This document shows, in pieces, positions 63,701 to 64,000 of a DNA stretch of 64,000 bases. The translations under genes were made by a program, and so were the position numbers. Where the stretch lies: NCBI GenBank assembly GCA_007922305.1, contig ML677334.1, positions 64,393,142 to 64,457,141 of the forward strand, in the 5' to 3' direction. Origin of the DNA: Dermatemys mawii (Eukaryota; Chordata; Testudines; Dermatemydidae). The notes below the pieces were generated by a model, which worked only from the letters and a program-made list of their open reading frames with translations, searched no databases and had not been told where the DNA came from. Numbering within the stretch: position 1 is the stretch's first letter; every line of letters begins with the position of its first letter.

Positions 63701-64000
63701 TGGTTTTCTGAATTTGATATGTGCATTCACAGGATGGGGTATATGTAGTAGCATTTATTAAAACAAAATTTTTGTTTGGTGATTTGTGTAAGTGTGCTAA
63801 TCATAGTTAATATTTGCATAAAATCTATTTCAGGATCAATATTTATTAAAATTTATATTTTCATGATCACTTTTTAAACAAAACATACATCTCTTTCACA
63901 CCACCATGCATTTTGTGTCCCACTACTTCACCTCCATAATTCTAACCCCTGAAAAATTTGTTCTCTTGGCTCTATCTTCACTGAACAATTCATATCCATT
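63701..64000. other. Downstream flank
   Basis: This is AT-rich sequence beyond the inferred poly(A) site. No gene or repeat is recognised. Confidence 0.5.

Overview
The window is vertebrate nuclear DNA, most likely from a turtle; a crocodilian is less likely. It has spliced genes with GT-AG introns and no bacterial features. The repeats are dominated by decayed CR1 LINEs, non-autonomous hAT elements, a PIF/Harbinger relic, Ty3/Gypsy remnants, MIR-type CORE-SINEs, and fold-back repeats of a kind I associate with turtle genomes. The species call is an inference from repeat content.

One host gene is visible. It runs left to right along almost the whole window, and its 5' part lies off the left edge. 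I can follow 18 exons from 5136 to a stop codon at 63458, with an AATAAA signal at 63673-63678. Every splice junction keeps the reading frame. Together the exons encode the last 864 residues of a protein built of tandem PLAT (lipoxygenase-homology, LH2) domains: half of one domain, then six more. The best family match is LOXHD1-like. The C-terminus does not look like that of LOXHD1 itself, so I read it as a paralogue. One candidate is a long, PLAT-bearing form of the RP1 locus, but I cannot confirm that here. In most modules one exon encodes the first half of the PLAT domain (phase 1 in, phase 0 out) and the next encodes the second half (phase 0 in, phase 1 out), which is what tandem duplication of a two-exon unit would give. 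The last two modules are cut into more exons.

Layout. 1-4147: a CR1 LINE interrupted by a 1.1-kb LTR-like insertion. 5136-25154: exons 1-7 with introns holding a Harbinger relic, a hAT element with an 8-bp target duplication, and two more CR1 copies. 25155-45270: a 20-kb intron that splits PLAT module 4. It holds a pyrimidine-rich tract, an antisense Ty3/Gypsy relic with a primer-binding-site-like sequence, terminal-inverted-repeat elements, an antisense CR1, two fold-back retroposons with perfect 14-bp target duplications, a hAT element with a perfect 8-bp duplication, and a 225-bp block present twice. 45271-63458: exons 8-18, with another hAT element, a third fold-back retroposon, MIRs and small hairpin repeats between them.

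I found no second host gene, no RNA gene and no CRISPR array. I saw no sign of an unknown enzymatic system. The most notable items are the divergent PLAT gene, the fold-back retroposon family and the duplicated block carrying one hAT insertion site.
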